From contig CAMLMF010000001.1 in the NCBI GenBank assembly GCA_946480995.1, positions 1 to 29,184 of the forward strand: DNA of 29,184 bases, written 5' to 3'. This stretch comes from an uncultured Bdellovibrio sp. (lineage in GTDB: Bacteria; Bdellovibrionota; Bdellovibrionia; Bdellovibrionales; Bdellovibrionaceae). Both the position numbers and the translations under genes were made by a program. How positions within the stretch are numbered: the first letter of the stretch is position 1; each line of letters begins with the position of its first letter. Below, piece by piece: positions 8,518 through 16,222 of the stretch. The notes beneath the pieces were generated by a model, which saw only the letters and a list, made by a program, of their open reading frames with translations, was not told where the DNA came from and searched no databases.

Positions 8518-9834
8518 TTGAAAAATTTCTGGCGCATTTGGGGCCTGAGCCTTTTATTTAAGTTCATATTGGCTGCATTAATTCCATTAAGTGCTGACGA
8601 AGCCTATTACTGGGTATGGTCGCACAAAATGCAGCTCAGTTACTTCGACCACCCGCCCATGGTGGCTTGGCTGTTTTACCTTGGTCACTTCCTAGAACCC
8701 CTAGCTCATGCTGTTCGGTGGCCCGCTGTTCTTTTAGGTCATGGGATGATTGCTGTATGGTTTTTCATTCTGCGCAAGCATGTAGACTTCGGTAAAATAA
8801 AACTATGGACCTATCTAGTTTTATTCTCTCCCCTTCTGGGTTTTGGGTCGTTGATTATAACTCCTGATTTGCCGGTATTGTTTTTCTGGTCGCTTGCTAT
8901 TCTTTTTGCACTAAAATCCTTAGAAGAAAAAACTTTGCTTTCGTACTTAGGCTTAGGGGCTGCCTTAGGTTTAGGTTTCTGCGCTAAGTACCACATCGTT
9001 CTTTTCGTCCCTTGTCTGCTCGCCTATCTTTCGCTTGAAAAAAAATGGAAGGACGTGCGTGTCTCTGGAGTCCTGCTAACGGTTTTCATTGGATTGATTT
9101 TTTGCACACCGGTGATCTTATGGAATTACTTAAATGATTTTGCCTCTTTTGAGTTTCAATTAAAGCACGGGCTTGAAAAGACGTCTTACAATCCTGAGTG
9201 GACCTGGTCATATCTTCTAGGCCAAGTGATGATTCTGTTCCCGTTGGTTTTCTGGGCAGGACTTCGCGCGAAGGTGCCGTCCACGTTGCGCTGGCTTTAT
9301 TATTTCAGCTGGGGTCCATTGCTATTCTTTTTTGCGACGTCTTTTCGAGCATCCGTTGAAGCCAATTGGCCCATCATTGCATATCCTTCATTCATCGCCT
9401 TGGCTTTGTTTTATCCCGCAATGCAAAAATGGTCGCGTTATTATATTGCCTTCTGGGGAGCCATTTTTGCCTTGGTTATCGCGACTCTTTTTACGCCCTC
9501 GCTAAGAAGCATGAACGAAAAAGTAAACGAACCCTATGCTTTCCAAGAGCTCAGTGCAGTCGCCAAAGAGTTTCAGCCTCTTTACGCGAGTACATATCAA
9601 ATGGCCTCATCAATTTGGTATTTTAGCAAAGTTCCGACATTTAAACTGCACGGCATCAGCCGCTTTGACTTCTTTGATACGCTGCTAGAATCGCAGCCAT
9701 CAGGAAATCAGTTTTATTTGGTGAAGCGCCCGACAAATGGTTTACCTTCGTGGATTTCCGAACAACAATGGCAAATGAAAAAGATCAAAGATGTATCTTT
9801 AGAATTTGAATTGTTGGAATTCACGCGCCCATGA
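8518..9834 (+). CDS. integral membrane glycosyltransferase, ArnT/PMT-like (GT-C fold)
   Basis: The 438-residue protein is strongly hydrophobic with about ten or more membrane segments. Near the N-terminus it has the family motif ADEAYYWVWSHKMQLSYFDH followed by PP (D27-E28 and D44-H45). These acidic residues in the first periplasmic loop are the catalytic and metal-binding signature of ArnT/PMT-type enzymes, which use lipid-phosphate sugars. It probably transfers a sugar from a polyprenyl-phosphate donor to lipid A, a glycan or a protein at the periplasmic face; donor and acceptor are unknown. The start is TTG at 8518, only 2 nt after the rodZ stop. Its last 4 nt overlap the next gene (ATGA). 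Confidence 0.88.
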   Translation: MKNFWRIWGLSLLFKFILAALIPLSADEAYYWVWSHKMQLSYFDHPPMVAWLFYLGHFLEPLAHAVRWPAVLLGHGMIAVWFFILRKHVDFGKIKLWTYLVLFSPLLGFGSLIITPDLPVLFFWSLAILFALKSLEEKTLLSYLGLGAALGLGFCAKYHIVLFVPCLLAYLSLEKKWKDVRVSGVLLTVFIGLIFCTPVILWNYLNDFASFEFQLKHGLEKTSYNPEWTWSYLLGQVMILFPLVFWAGLRAKVPSTLRWLYYFSWGPLLFFFATSFRASVEANWPIIAYPSFIALALFYPAMQKWSRYYIAFWGAIFALVIATLFTPSLRSMNEKVNEPYAFQELSAVAKEFQPLYASTYQMASSIWYFSKVPTFKLHGISRFDFFDTLLESQPSGNQFYLVKRPTNGLPSWISEQQWQMKKIKDVSLEFELLEFTRP

Positions 9835-11039
9835 AGTCTTTAGTTTTCGCTTCATTTTTATTAGTCACATATTTTTTGTACGGATTTTATATCAATCAGT
9901 ACGACATTTCTGTGATTCCAACGCAAATTACGCGCAGCCATTCACAATCTTTCAATGATTATAAAGGCGTGCTTAACGTCCACACCGATTTAAGTATTGG
10001 GTCAGCACCTTCAAGCTTCGTCATTGCCTCTGCCAAACTTGCAAACTTAGATTTCTTAATGTTCACGGATTTAAATACGTTCAACATTCCTACAACGTTT
10101 GAATCTTATCATGGCAATCTTTTGGTTTTCTCTGCTGGCAAGTACAGCTATCTGGATTCGCGCTTAATTTATTATTCTTTAAAGCAAGAAAGTATTGGTG
10201 AAAACTTGGGCGAAGCCCAAGTTAAGCTCGCCGATCTTTTGTCGCAAAAAACAGATGACAGCAAAGACACTCTTTCTATTTTGGCTCACCCTTATAAAGC
10301 CGGTTATTCGTGGAATGGCGAAATCCCAACGGGCCTTGATGGTTTTGAGTTATTGAACATGAAAAGTTTGATCAATCGCGCTTGGGAAGAGTCCAAACTT
10401 TCGACAATTTGGAGCTTGGCTATTTACCCATTCAATCAGCGCTTGGCCTTTTTACGTTTGTACACGGAACCGACTGACGAAATCGCTTTATTGGATAAAC
10501 TTAGTCAGCAGCGACGCACGGTTGTGTATGGTGGCACCGAGGCTTCAGCCCGAGTCATTCCCTTAGCTAATTATTTTATTCGCTTTCCTAGCTATAAAAG
10601 ATCTTTCGAATTCATGAGCAATCACATCTTGCTGCGCTCTGAATTGACGGGAAGTTTTAATAACGATCGCCAAAAAGTTTTTAGCGCCTTAAAGAACGGA
10701 AACTTTTATATTTCTTTAGATATGCTCGGGGACCCAAAGGGTTTCGTTGCAACCATTGAAGATGAAACGCGTTCGCACCTGATGGGTTCTTCTGTTAAGC
10801 TTGGCAAAAATATGAATTTGAAAGTCAGTTTGCCATTAAAACCAAAAGACTTTTTTGAAATTATGATTGTACGTAATGGCGAAGTCGTGGCGCGCATCAA
10901 TGATCCGGAAACAAGTTATCCGATCACGCAACCCGGTACCTATCGCGTGCAAGTTCGTGTCAGTCCTTTAATGCCATTACCAGATGCAAAAAAATGGATT
11001 ACGTGGATTTACACAAATCCGTTCTTCGTAAATCCTTAA
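9831..11039 (+). CDS. membrane-anchored PHP-fold protein with degenerate metal site
   Basis: The 402 residues start with one hydrophobic signal or anchor helix (about 3-20). The next part follows the pattern of PHP-domain phosphoesterases: VLNVHTDLSIG (49-), LDFLMFTDLNTF (73-), ILAHPYKAG (150-) and VVYGGTEASARV (231-), then the usual C-terminal segments with SNHILL and ALKNGNFYISLD. Normal PHP proteins have HxH, TDHN and DAH at three of these places. Here they read H51-T-D53, T79-D-L-N82 and T236-E-A-S239, so most metal ligands are missing while the LAHP histidine (H153) remains. It may therefore be a non-catalytic binding protein. It overlaps the glycosyltransferase stop by 4 nt (ATGA), which suggests a shared pathway. 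Its 3' end overlaps the convergent ferredoxin gene. Confidence 0.75.
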   Translation: MKSLVFASFLLVTYFLYGFYINQYDISVIPTQITRSHSQSFNDYKGVLNVHTDLSIGSAPSSFVIASAKLANLDFLMFTDLNTFNIPTTFESYHGNLLVFSAGKYSYLDSRLIYYSLKQESIGENLGEAQVKLADLLSQKTDDSKDTLSILAHPYKAGYSWNGEIPTGLDGFELLNMKSLINRAWEESKLSTIWSLAIYPFNQRLAFLRLYTEPTDEIALLDKLSQQRRTVVYGGTEASARVIPLANYFIRFPSYKRSFEFMSNHILLRSELTGSFNNDRQKVFSALKNGNFYISLDMLGDPKGFVATIEDETRSHLMGSSVKLGKNMNLKVSLPLKPKDFFEIMIVRNGEVVARINDPETSYPITQPGTYRVQVRVSPLMPLPDAKKWITWIYTNPFFVNP

Positions 11040-11352
11040 GTTTTTTCTGCTTTAACTGAATCGTCAAACCGTCGATAATCGCGGACTGGCAGGCTAAACG
11101 TTCATGCTTTTCAAAGCCACGATCGGCCGCCATCTCGGCTTCTATTTCGTTCCGCGAACCCAAGTTTTCAAGCCCTTCAACGACTTCTACCAAGCAAGTT
11201 CCGCAAGTCCCGTGTCCGCCACACGTATGGTCGATCGGAATGCCTGATCTAATGGCAACATCTAAGACGCAGCGGTCTTTATGACTCGCCATGACTTCCC
11301 CGGGAGTCGGCAAAAAGTTGATATATATTCCGGACTTAGCTTTCACGCCCAC
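10999..11352 (-). CDS. 2Fe-2S ferredoxin, plant/adrenodoxin-like
   Basis: The 117-residue protein has the 2Fe-2S pattern CGGHGTCGTC (Cx5Cx2C) and a fourth ligand later in HERLACQ. This fits the beta-grasp ferredoxin fold with the motif placed after VLDVAIRSGIPIDHT. It is a cytoplasmic one-electron carrier; the partner is not visible here. The start is GTG at 11352 with AGGAGA about 5 nt upstream. A second in-frame GTG two codons later is also possible. The last 41 nt overlap, tail to tail, the 3' end of the PHP-like gene on the other strand. Confidence 0.88.
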   Translation of the reverse strand: MGVKAKSGIYINFLPTPGEVMASHKDRCVLDVAIRSGIPIDHTCGGHGTCGTCLVEVVEGLENLGSRNEIEAEMAADRGFEKHERLACQSAIIDGLTIQLKQKKLKDLRRTDLCKST

Positions 11353-11415
11353 TATCTCCTATAAAAGGGCAGTCTTTAGTTGAAACACCCCTCCCCATTT
11401 TGTATCAATGTTTTC

Positions 11416-12033
11416 ATGAGATTCATAGCTTTTGACTTAGAGACCACTGGTACAGTTCCTGGCGTAGACCAAATCGTAGAGATTGGTGCGGTTCGCTTTA
11501 TTAACGGTCAACCGGAAGCGATCTTCGCGACCTTGATTGATCCTCGCCGCCCAATTCCTCCGGGAGCTTCTGCCGTGAACGGAATTTCCGATGACATGGT
11601 CAAAGGCAAGCCGTTGGTTGAAAGCGTTCTACCATCATTTGCAGAGTTCTGCGGCGATGATATCTTAGTGGCGCACAATGCTCCGTTCGATACGCAATTT
11701 TTAACCGCTGATATCAAAAAATACGAAGTTGCAGCGCCAAAAGGTCTGATCCTAGATACTTTGCCAATCGCGCGTAAAGTATTCCCAGGTTTACCGAACT
11801 ACAAATTAGGAACTTTGGTTCAGCACTTAAAAATCCCGACAACGGATTTCCATAGAGCTGAAGAAGATGCTTCTTATTGCGGTCACTTATTTTATCAAAT
11901 GGTAAAAAGAATTTCTATCGGAGGCCAACCTCCGCAAGTAGGAAACCTTGTTGCCTTAACTGGTAAACCAGAAGTGCGTTTCCCACAAATCGTGCGTCAG
12001 CCCAAACAAATGGATTTCTTCGGCGCTCTTTAG
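11416..12033 (+). CDS. DnaQ-type 3'-5' exonuclease (epsilon-like)
   Basis: From ATG 11416 the product is 205 residues. All three exonuclease motifs of the DEDDh family are present: ExoI FDLETTG, ExoII LVAHNAPFDTQFL and ExoIII HRAEEDASYC (catalytic H and D). The single domain suggests a proofreading epsilon subunit or a related DNase/RNase. It ends in KQMDFFGAL, which looks like a beta-clamp-binding motif (consensus QLxLF). A TTG at 11380 would add 12 residues (MKHPSPFCINVF) with no family similarity, so the ATG is preferred. It lies divergently beside the ferredoxin and converges on nadE. Confidence 0.88.
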   Translation: MRFIAFDLETTGTVPGVDQIVEIGAVRFINGQPEAIFATLIDPRRPIPPGASAVNGISDDMVKGKPLVESVLPSFAEFCGDDILVAHNAPFDTQFLTADIKKYEVAAPKGLILDTLPIARKVFPGLPNYKLGTLVQHLKIPTTDFHRAEEDASYCGHLFYQMVKRISIGGQPPQVGNLVALTGKPEVRFPQIVRQPKQMDFFGAL

Positions 12034-12038
12034 TTCAT

Positions 12039-12066
12039 TTAAACAGAAGCTGATGCTCCTGTTTAA
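12039..12066. terminator. hairpin between convergent exonuclease and nadE genes
   Basis: TTAAACAG (12039-12046) and CTGTTTAA (12059-12066) form an 8-bp stem with a 12-nt loop. It sits just after the exonuclease stop and overlaps the nadE stop codon. There is no clear T run on either side, so termination may be weak or bidirectional. Confidence 0.4.
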
Positions 12067-13682
12067 GCCTTTGCTTTGTGAGCGATGGGGTATCTGCGAC
12101 CCCTACCAAACGAATGCTGCGATACTTTTAAAATCGGTGGCGCCTGCCAACGTTTAAATTCCGTGCGCATCAAGACAGGCAAAAGCCACTTATCCGTCGG
12201 GGTTTTCGCAGCTCCTGAATTTTCCACAAGATACTGCACAGACTTATCAAGGTCCGCATACGGCGGTAACGAATCCTGATCTTTTTGATTTGGACGAAGC
12301 TCCGCCGACGGAGCCCGATCAATAATATATGCAGGAATCAACTCATCCTGCGCATTATAGTGACGAGCCAACGCATAGACTTGCTCTTTAGTTAAATCAC
12401 CCAGTGGCGCCAAACCACCACACATATCACCGTACAGTGTTGAATAGCCCGCAGCATATTCACTCTTATTACCGGTTGTAAGCAGTAGGCTGTTATCTTT
12501 ATTCGACAACGCCATCAAAGAGATTCCACGCAAGCGTGCTTGCAGGTTTTCATGAACTAAGCCAAATCCCGAAAGGCCTAAGCCTTTTTCTAAAGCTGCG
12601 ACAACTTCGTTGTACATCGAAGTAATTTCAACAGTTTTAAAATCCACGCCCAGATTTTTTGCCAGTTGCTTGGCTAGAGTTAAACTTTCCGGAGCATTAA
12701 ACGGCCCCGGCAAACCAACAGCTGTCACGTTCGCAGGTCCCAATGCATCCACCGCCAAAGCAAGAACTACAGCGGAATCAATACCGCCACTTAAACCTAG
12801 GTGAATATGCTTAAGACCGGTCTTGTGGCAGAAATCACGGATACCTAAAACTAAAGCACGACGCAGCTCTTCGACGACAGAAATTTTTGCGGTCTTATTC
12901 CAAACCTCGTTCGTGTCTGTATCAATGACGTTGATGTCTTCTTCAAACTGCTGACAGCTTAAGATTTTTTTACCTTTTTTATCTAAGATAAAGCTTCCGC
13001 CATCAAAGATAATTTCATCTTGGGCGCCGACAAGATTGGCATAAAGAATAGGGGCGTTAAAATAGGCCGCTGTTTTTCCAGCCACATATTCACGCTTCTT
13101 CATCTTGCCCAAGTGATAAGGTGAGGCACTTAGGTTGATCACCATATCAATTTTCTTTTTCTTAACCTTTGCTAAAGGATTTACTTTGTAAGAAGAAACG
13201 CCCTTGGGATCAGGCCACGCCCAAATATCTTCGCAGATCGTTAGGAAAAATTTTTTCCCTTTCCACTGGAAGTAATTCTTTGCAAGATCGCCCGGCTCAA
13301 TAAAGCGCGCTTCATCAAACACATCGCCCGTTGGCAAAAGTTGTTTATGGAAGAACTGTGGCTTTTGACCTTTGGCTACGAAGACGGCACTGTTAAAGTA
13401 AGGACGCCCCAGTTTTTGGGAATTCTTAGTGATCAAACCAAAAATCACACCTATGTCTTTGGGAATTTTCTTAAGAAGATCTTTGAATTGTGCTTCTTGC
13501 TGCGCCACCAGGGCCGAGCGTTCTAACAAGTCAAACGGATGATAACCGAACAGTGTGCACTCTGGGAAAACAACGAGTTCACACTTACGCTGCTGCGCTT
13601 GCTGAATGAAGTTCAGGATTTTTTCTTTATTAAATTCGAAATCTGCTAGTGTCGGATTGATTTGGGCAATTGCGATTCTCAT
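12063..13682 (-). CDS. nadE: glutamine-dependent NAD+ synthase
   Basis: The 539 residues comprise two domains. The N-terminal nitrilase-type glutaminase (about 1-260) has the triad E41 (VVFPECTLFG), K113 (FHKQLLP) and C150 (FLTICEDIW). The C-terminal ATP-pyrophosphatase domain has the P-loop LGLSGGIDSAVVLALA (SGGIDS at 298-303) and TTGNKSEYAAGYSTLYGDM, typical of NAD synthetase. It makes NAD+ from deamido-NAD+, ATP and glutamine, the last step of NAD synthesis. NadD, the preceding enzyme, is encoded in the fusion gene at 20275-21309. The start ATG overlaps the stop of the DUF2203 gene (ATGA), so the two are translationally coupled. Confidence 0.96.
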   Translation of the reverse strand: MRIAIAQINPTLADFEFNKEKILNFIQQAQQRKCELVVFPECTLFGYHPFDLLERSALVAQQEAQFKDLLKKIPKDIGVIFGLITKNSQKLGRPYFNSAVFVAKGQKPQFFHKQLLPTGDVFDEARFIEPGDLAKNYFQWKGKKFFLTICEDIWAWPDPKGVSSYKVNPLAKVKKKKIDMVINLSASPYHLGKMKKREYVAGKTAAYFNAPILYANLVGAQDEIIFDGGSFILDKKGKKILSCQQFEEDINVIDTDTNEVWNKTAKISVVEELRRALVLGIRDFCHKTGLKHIHLGLSGGIDSAVVLALAVDALGPANVTAVGLPGPFNAPESLTLAKQLAKNLGVDFKTVEITSMYNEVVAALEKGLGLSGFGLVHENLQARLRGISLMALSNKDNSLLLTTGNKSEYAAGYSTLYGDMCGGLAPLGDLTKEQVYALARHYNAQDELIPAYIIDRAPSAELRPNQKDQDSLPPYADLDKSVQYLVENSGAAKTPTDKWLLPVLMRTEFKRWQAPPILKVSQHSFGRGRRYPIAHKAKA

Positions 13683-14056
13683 GGAATCAATATACGCCCA
13701 GAAAATCCATCTTGGTAGCCATGGTGATGATTTATTTCATTCTCTGGATACTTCCAGCAGAAATAGCCCTCGCCACTATCAAAGTCGGCCATCCACAAAC
13801 CCTTAGGTTCTGCACCCAGTTTTTCGACCTTCACTTGCCAACGGTCAATAATCGAATTGATGCTATTTTCTATAATTGCTACTGAAGGATGTGTCTTATC
13901 AGAGAAAGCTTCGATTCTGTTAAGATGCGCTTTGACTTCACGACTGGCTTCTTCGGTCATACGATAGACGATGGGCAACAGCTGACGCGCTTCCTGCAAC
14001 GTAAATTCTTTTTTGCGATTGATCTCAACCACATTTTCAACCAAAAGAGCCCCCAC
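13679..14056 (-). CDS. DUF2203-family protein
   Basis: The 125-residue protein matches DUF2203: FTLQEARQLLPIVYRMTEE at the N-terminus, a helical middle, and a C-terminal stretch from about residue 80 reading LGAEPKGLWMADFDSG, then YFCWKYPENEINHHHGYQDG and FSGR. The family function is unknown. Three consecutive His plus surrounding acidic residues could bind metal, which is speculation. The start is GTG at 14056 with a G-rich but imperfect ribosome-binding site; later in-frame starts are possible. It is coupled to nadE by an ATGA overlap, suggesting co-expression with NAD synthesis. Confidence 0.8.
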   Translation of the reverse strand: MGALLVENVVEINRKKEFTLQEARQLLPIVYRMTEEASREVKAHLNRIEAFSDKTHPSVAIIENSINSIIDRWQVKVEKLGAEPKGLWMADFDSGEGYFCWKYPENEINHHHGYQDGFSGRILIP

Positions 14057-14169
14057 CCAAATAATCGGAAGACGCTGTATCTATTAAAGCGCGGTGTGTT
14101 TCAAGAAATTAACGCCATGACAGGCAACTTAAGAATTTTGATGAAGAATTTCTAAACGCGATGCATAGA

Positions 14170-15027
14170 TTATTTTTCGCCGGATTTTGACATTTGCAAT
14201 GCCTGACCACCAATGAAGATCACAAGCGCGATGACCAAGGCTGCAATGAATAAATAACGTATAAAATTTCCAATTGTCATTGGGGGAATATCTTCCAACT
14301 CCGTCTTTTGCGGAGGCGGTTTCACGGGTATTTTTTTCGGCGCAGGCCCAAAGCCTTCATTCGAGGAAACTGCCTGACCGATATTGTCTTTTTTCTTCGC
14401 GATTTTTTTTCGTTCTGCTTCACTCAATCCCGACAAAGGAACCGAGGACACTTTGCGACCCTGTTGAGCCATCTCGTAATTATTTCGACTGTTAAAAAAA
14501 GCACCATTTGGCCCCGAGCTGAGCGCACTTTCAACAACCTTACCTTGGGGACCATCACTGGATTCTGTTCCAACAGAGCGTCGGCCACCGCCGCCTATTT
14601 GGTTGCTGCCACCGCGGGAGTTAGATCCCGCATAAGTACTCGATGAACTGCCACCGGATGCGCCGTCAGAGCTTGAGTTGGAGCCCTTACTTCCTGACGA
14701 GCTTGAACTGCTTGTACTGCTATCTGTCGGAGGACGACCGGCTGCCAAAGTGCCGGGTTGAAATTTTTTGTTACATTCAGAGTCCTCGTCAACCTCAGAC
14801 GGCGTATCACCACCTAAAGTCGGCAGCTCACCGTATTCCAGTAAGCACGCGACATATTTTCCCATGTAATTATCAATAAATTCACCGAAGGGCTTAAAGA
14901 TCACATTCATCAAAGCCAAAACAAGCGAAACGGAGATGATCACCAATAGAACATACTCAACCACAGCCTGACCGCGGTTGTTTCTTAGTCCAGCTCTAAA
15001 TTTAGTTCTCTTCACTCGAAAGGGCAT
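14170..15027 (-). CDS. Flp-pilin-like protein with Ser/Gly-rich linker and C-terminal membrane helix
   Basis: The 285 residues begin with a basic leader (MPFRVKRTKFRAGLRNNRG), then QAVVEYVLLVIISVSLVLAL. This matches the Flp/TadE prepilin pattern G|xxxxEY: cleavage would follow G19, leaving E5 and Y6 in the mature chain. A short folded segment with two Cys (about 45-90) is followed by a low-complexity Ser/Gly/Asn-rich stretch (about 98-165), a basic segment with Pro-rich PVKPPPQKTE, and a second transmembrane helix near the C-terminus (about 252-275, FIRYLFIAALVIALVIFIGG). True Flp pilins are much shorter and lack the second helix. No tad/cpa genes are nearby. It may be a pseudopilin-like membrane anchor. 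No clear ribosome-binding site is visible. Confidence 0.75.
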   Translation of the reverse strand: MPFRVKRTKFRAGLRNNRGQAVVEYVLLVIISVSLVLALMNVIFKPFGEFIDNYMGKYVACLLEYGELPTLGGDTPSEVDEDSECNKKFQPGTLAAGRPPTDSSTSSSSSSGSKGSNSSSDGASGGSSSSTYAGSNSRGGSNQIGGGGRRSVGTESSDGPQGKVVESALSSGPNGAFFNSRNNYEMAQQGRKVSSVPLSGLSEAERKKIAKKKDNIGQAVSSNEGFGPAPKKIPVKPPPQKTELEDIPPMTIGNFIRYLFIAALVIALVIFIGGQALQMSKSGEK

Positions 15028-15046
15028 TTAGGTAATAATACAACAC

Positions 15047-16219
15047 ATGGTGAACGGACTGAATTTCAATCGTTGTATGTATAATCTGATCTTGGCTTTT
15101 GTCTCATTCTTGGTCATTGCCCCTTCGTACGCCCAGACTTCAGGTCAGGCCGTCGATGAATTCGATGCCTTTGAAGAAGAAATCAAAGGCGCAAGCAAAT
15201 CCGCACCTGCTAAGAAATCAGCACCAGCAAATCAAATTCCGACATCAACGCCGGCACTGTCTGAAGCTCCCCTGCAAAAAGGTCCCGTCGCCAAGTCTCA
15301 AGGCAAAGTTCCAGTAGCCCAAATGGCCGAAGAGCACTTTAAAAAAGGGGAATATGACAAGGTCACTGCTCTGTTGTGGCCACAAGTTGATAAGATCGAA
15401 CGAAAATCCTTAGTGCTTCTAGCAAAGGCCCACGAAAAGCGCAAAGAAGCCTCTGAAATGATCCGCGCCTTGAATATTTTAATTGGCAAAGACGCCAAAG
15501 ACTTCGAAGCCCACACCCTGATGGGCAATGCGCATTTGTTAGAAAGGAAGAACAAAGATGCGATGGAAAGTTACAAGAAGGCCCTAGAGTTCAATGCACG
15601 CTATGAACCTGCCTACGACGGCCTTATTCGTCTGTATGGAGAGCGCAAGACGCCAAACCTGTACGAGCTGCGCATCCTTTATCAAGACATGATTGATGCC
15701 ATTGGTGCTCGCCCCGTTTATTTACGTAAACTGTGTGAGGTCAACACCCAAGACAATACATTTGAAGCCGCCATCCAAACCTGTAAAGAGGCCATCAGCA
15801 AGGATTCTAGCGTCGCAGACCCGTATGTATACTTGGCCCTTAGTTACGCGGGAATGGGCGAAGACAAGCGCGCCCAGAGCGGTTTAAAGAAGGCTGCCAA
15901 GGATTTTCCCAAATCCGAGTTGGCCCAATTTCAATACGCCAAAACTTTAGAAGATCAAAAGAACTATGTCGATGCGATGAAAGTATATAAGTCGGCAACC
16001 GAAGCCGATGCTCAGTCCGCACGCTCGTGGTTGGGATTGGCCAATTCTTCTTTCGAAATTCGCAAGTATGACGTGGCGTTGTCTGCTTATAAATTGGCGT
16101 GCAAATATGATAAAAAAACAGCGGTGTCTTTTCGAAGAGCCACCACTGTCTTAAGAAATACTAGAAATACTCAATGGCTTAGCCAATTCGAGAGCAGCTC
16201 AGAAAACTGCACTTTCTAG
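15047..16219 (+). CDS. exported TPR-repeat protein
   Basis: Encodes 390 residues. The signal peptide (about residues 1-30, ending SYAQ) puts it in the periplasm or at the outer membrane. A Pro/Ala/Lys-rich spacer (about 45-80) precedes tandem TPR-like helical repeats from about residue 93 to 375 (for example AEEHFKKGEYDKVTALLWPQ, HTLMGNAHLLERKNKDAMES and LGLANSSFEIRKYDVALSAY). TPR arrays hold protein partners, but no specific partner can be read. A second ATG at 15077 would shorten the signal peptide and lose its only Arg, so 15047 is preferred. It is divergent from the pilin-like gene with 19 nt between start codons, and ends 3 nt from the convergent rimO stop. Confidence 0.82.
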   Translation: MVNGLNFNRCMYNLILAFVSFLVIAPSYAQTSGQAVDEFDAFEEEIKGASKSAPAKKSAPANQIPTSTPALSEAPLQKGPVAKSQGKVPVAQMAEEHFKKGEYDKVTALLWPQVDKIERKSLVLLAKAHEKRKEASEMIRALNILIGKDAKDFEAHTLMGNAHLLERKNKDAMESYKKALEFNARYEPAYDGLIRLYGERKTPNLYELRILYQDMIDAIGARPVYLRKLCEVNTQDNTFEAAIQTCKEAISKDSSVADPYVYLALSYAGMGEDKRAQSGLKKAAKDFPKSELAQFQYAKTLEDQKNYVDAMKVYKSATEADAQSARSWLGLANSSFEIRKYDVALSAYKLACKYDKKTAVSFRRATTVLRNTRNTQWLSQFESSSENCTF

Positions 16220-16222
16220 TTA

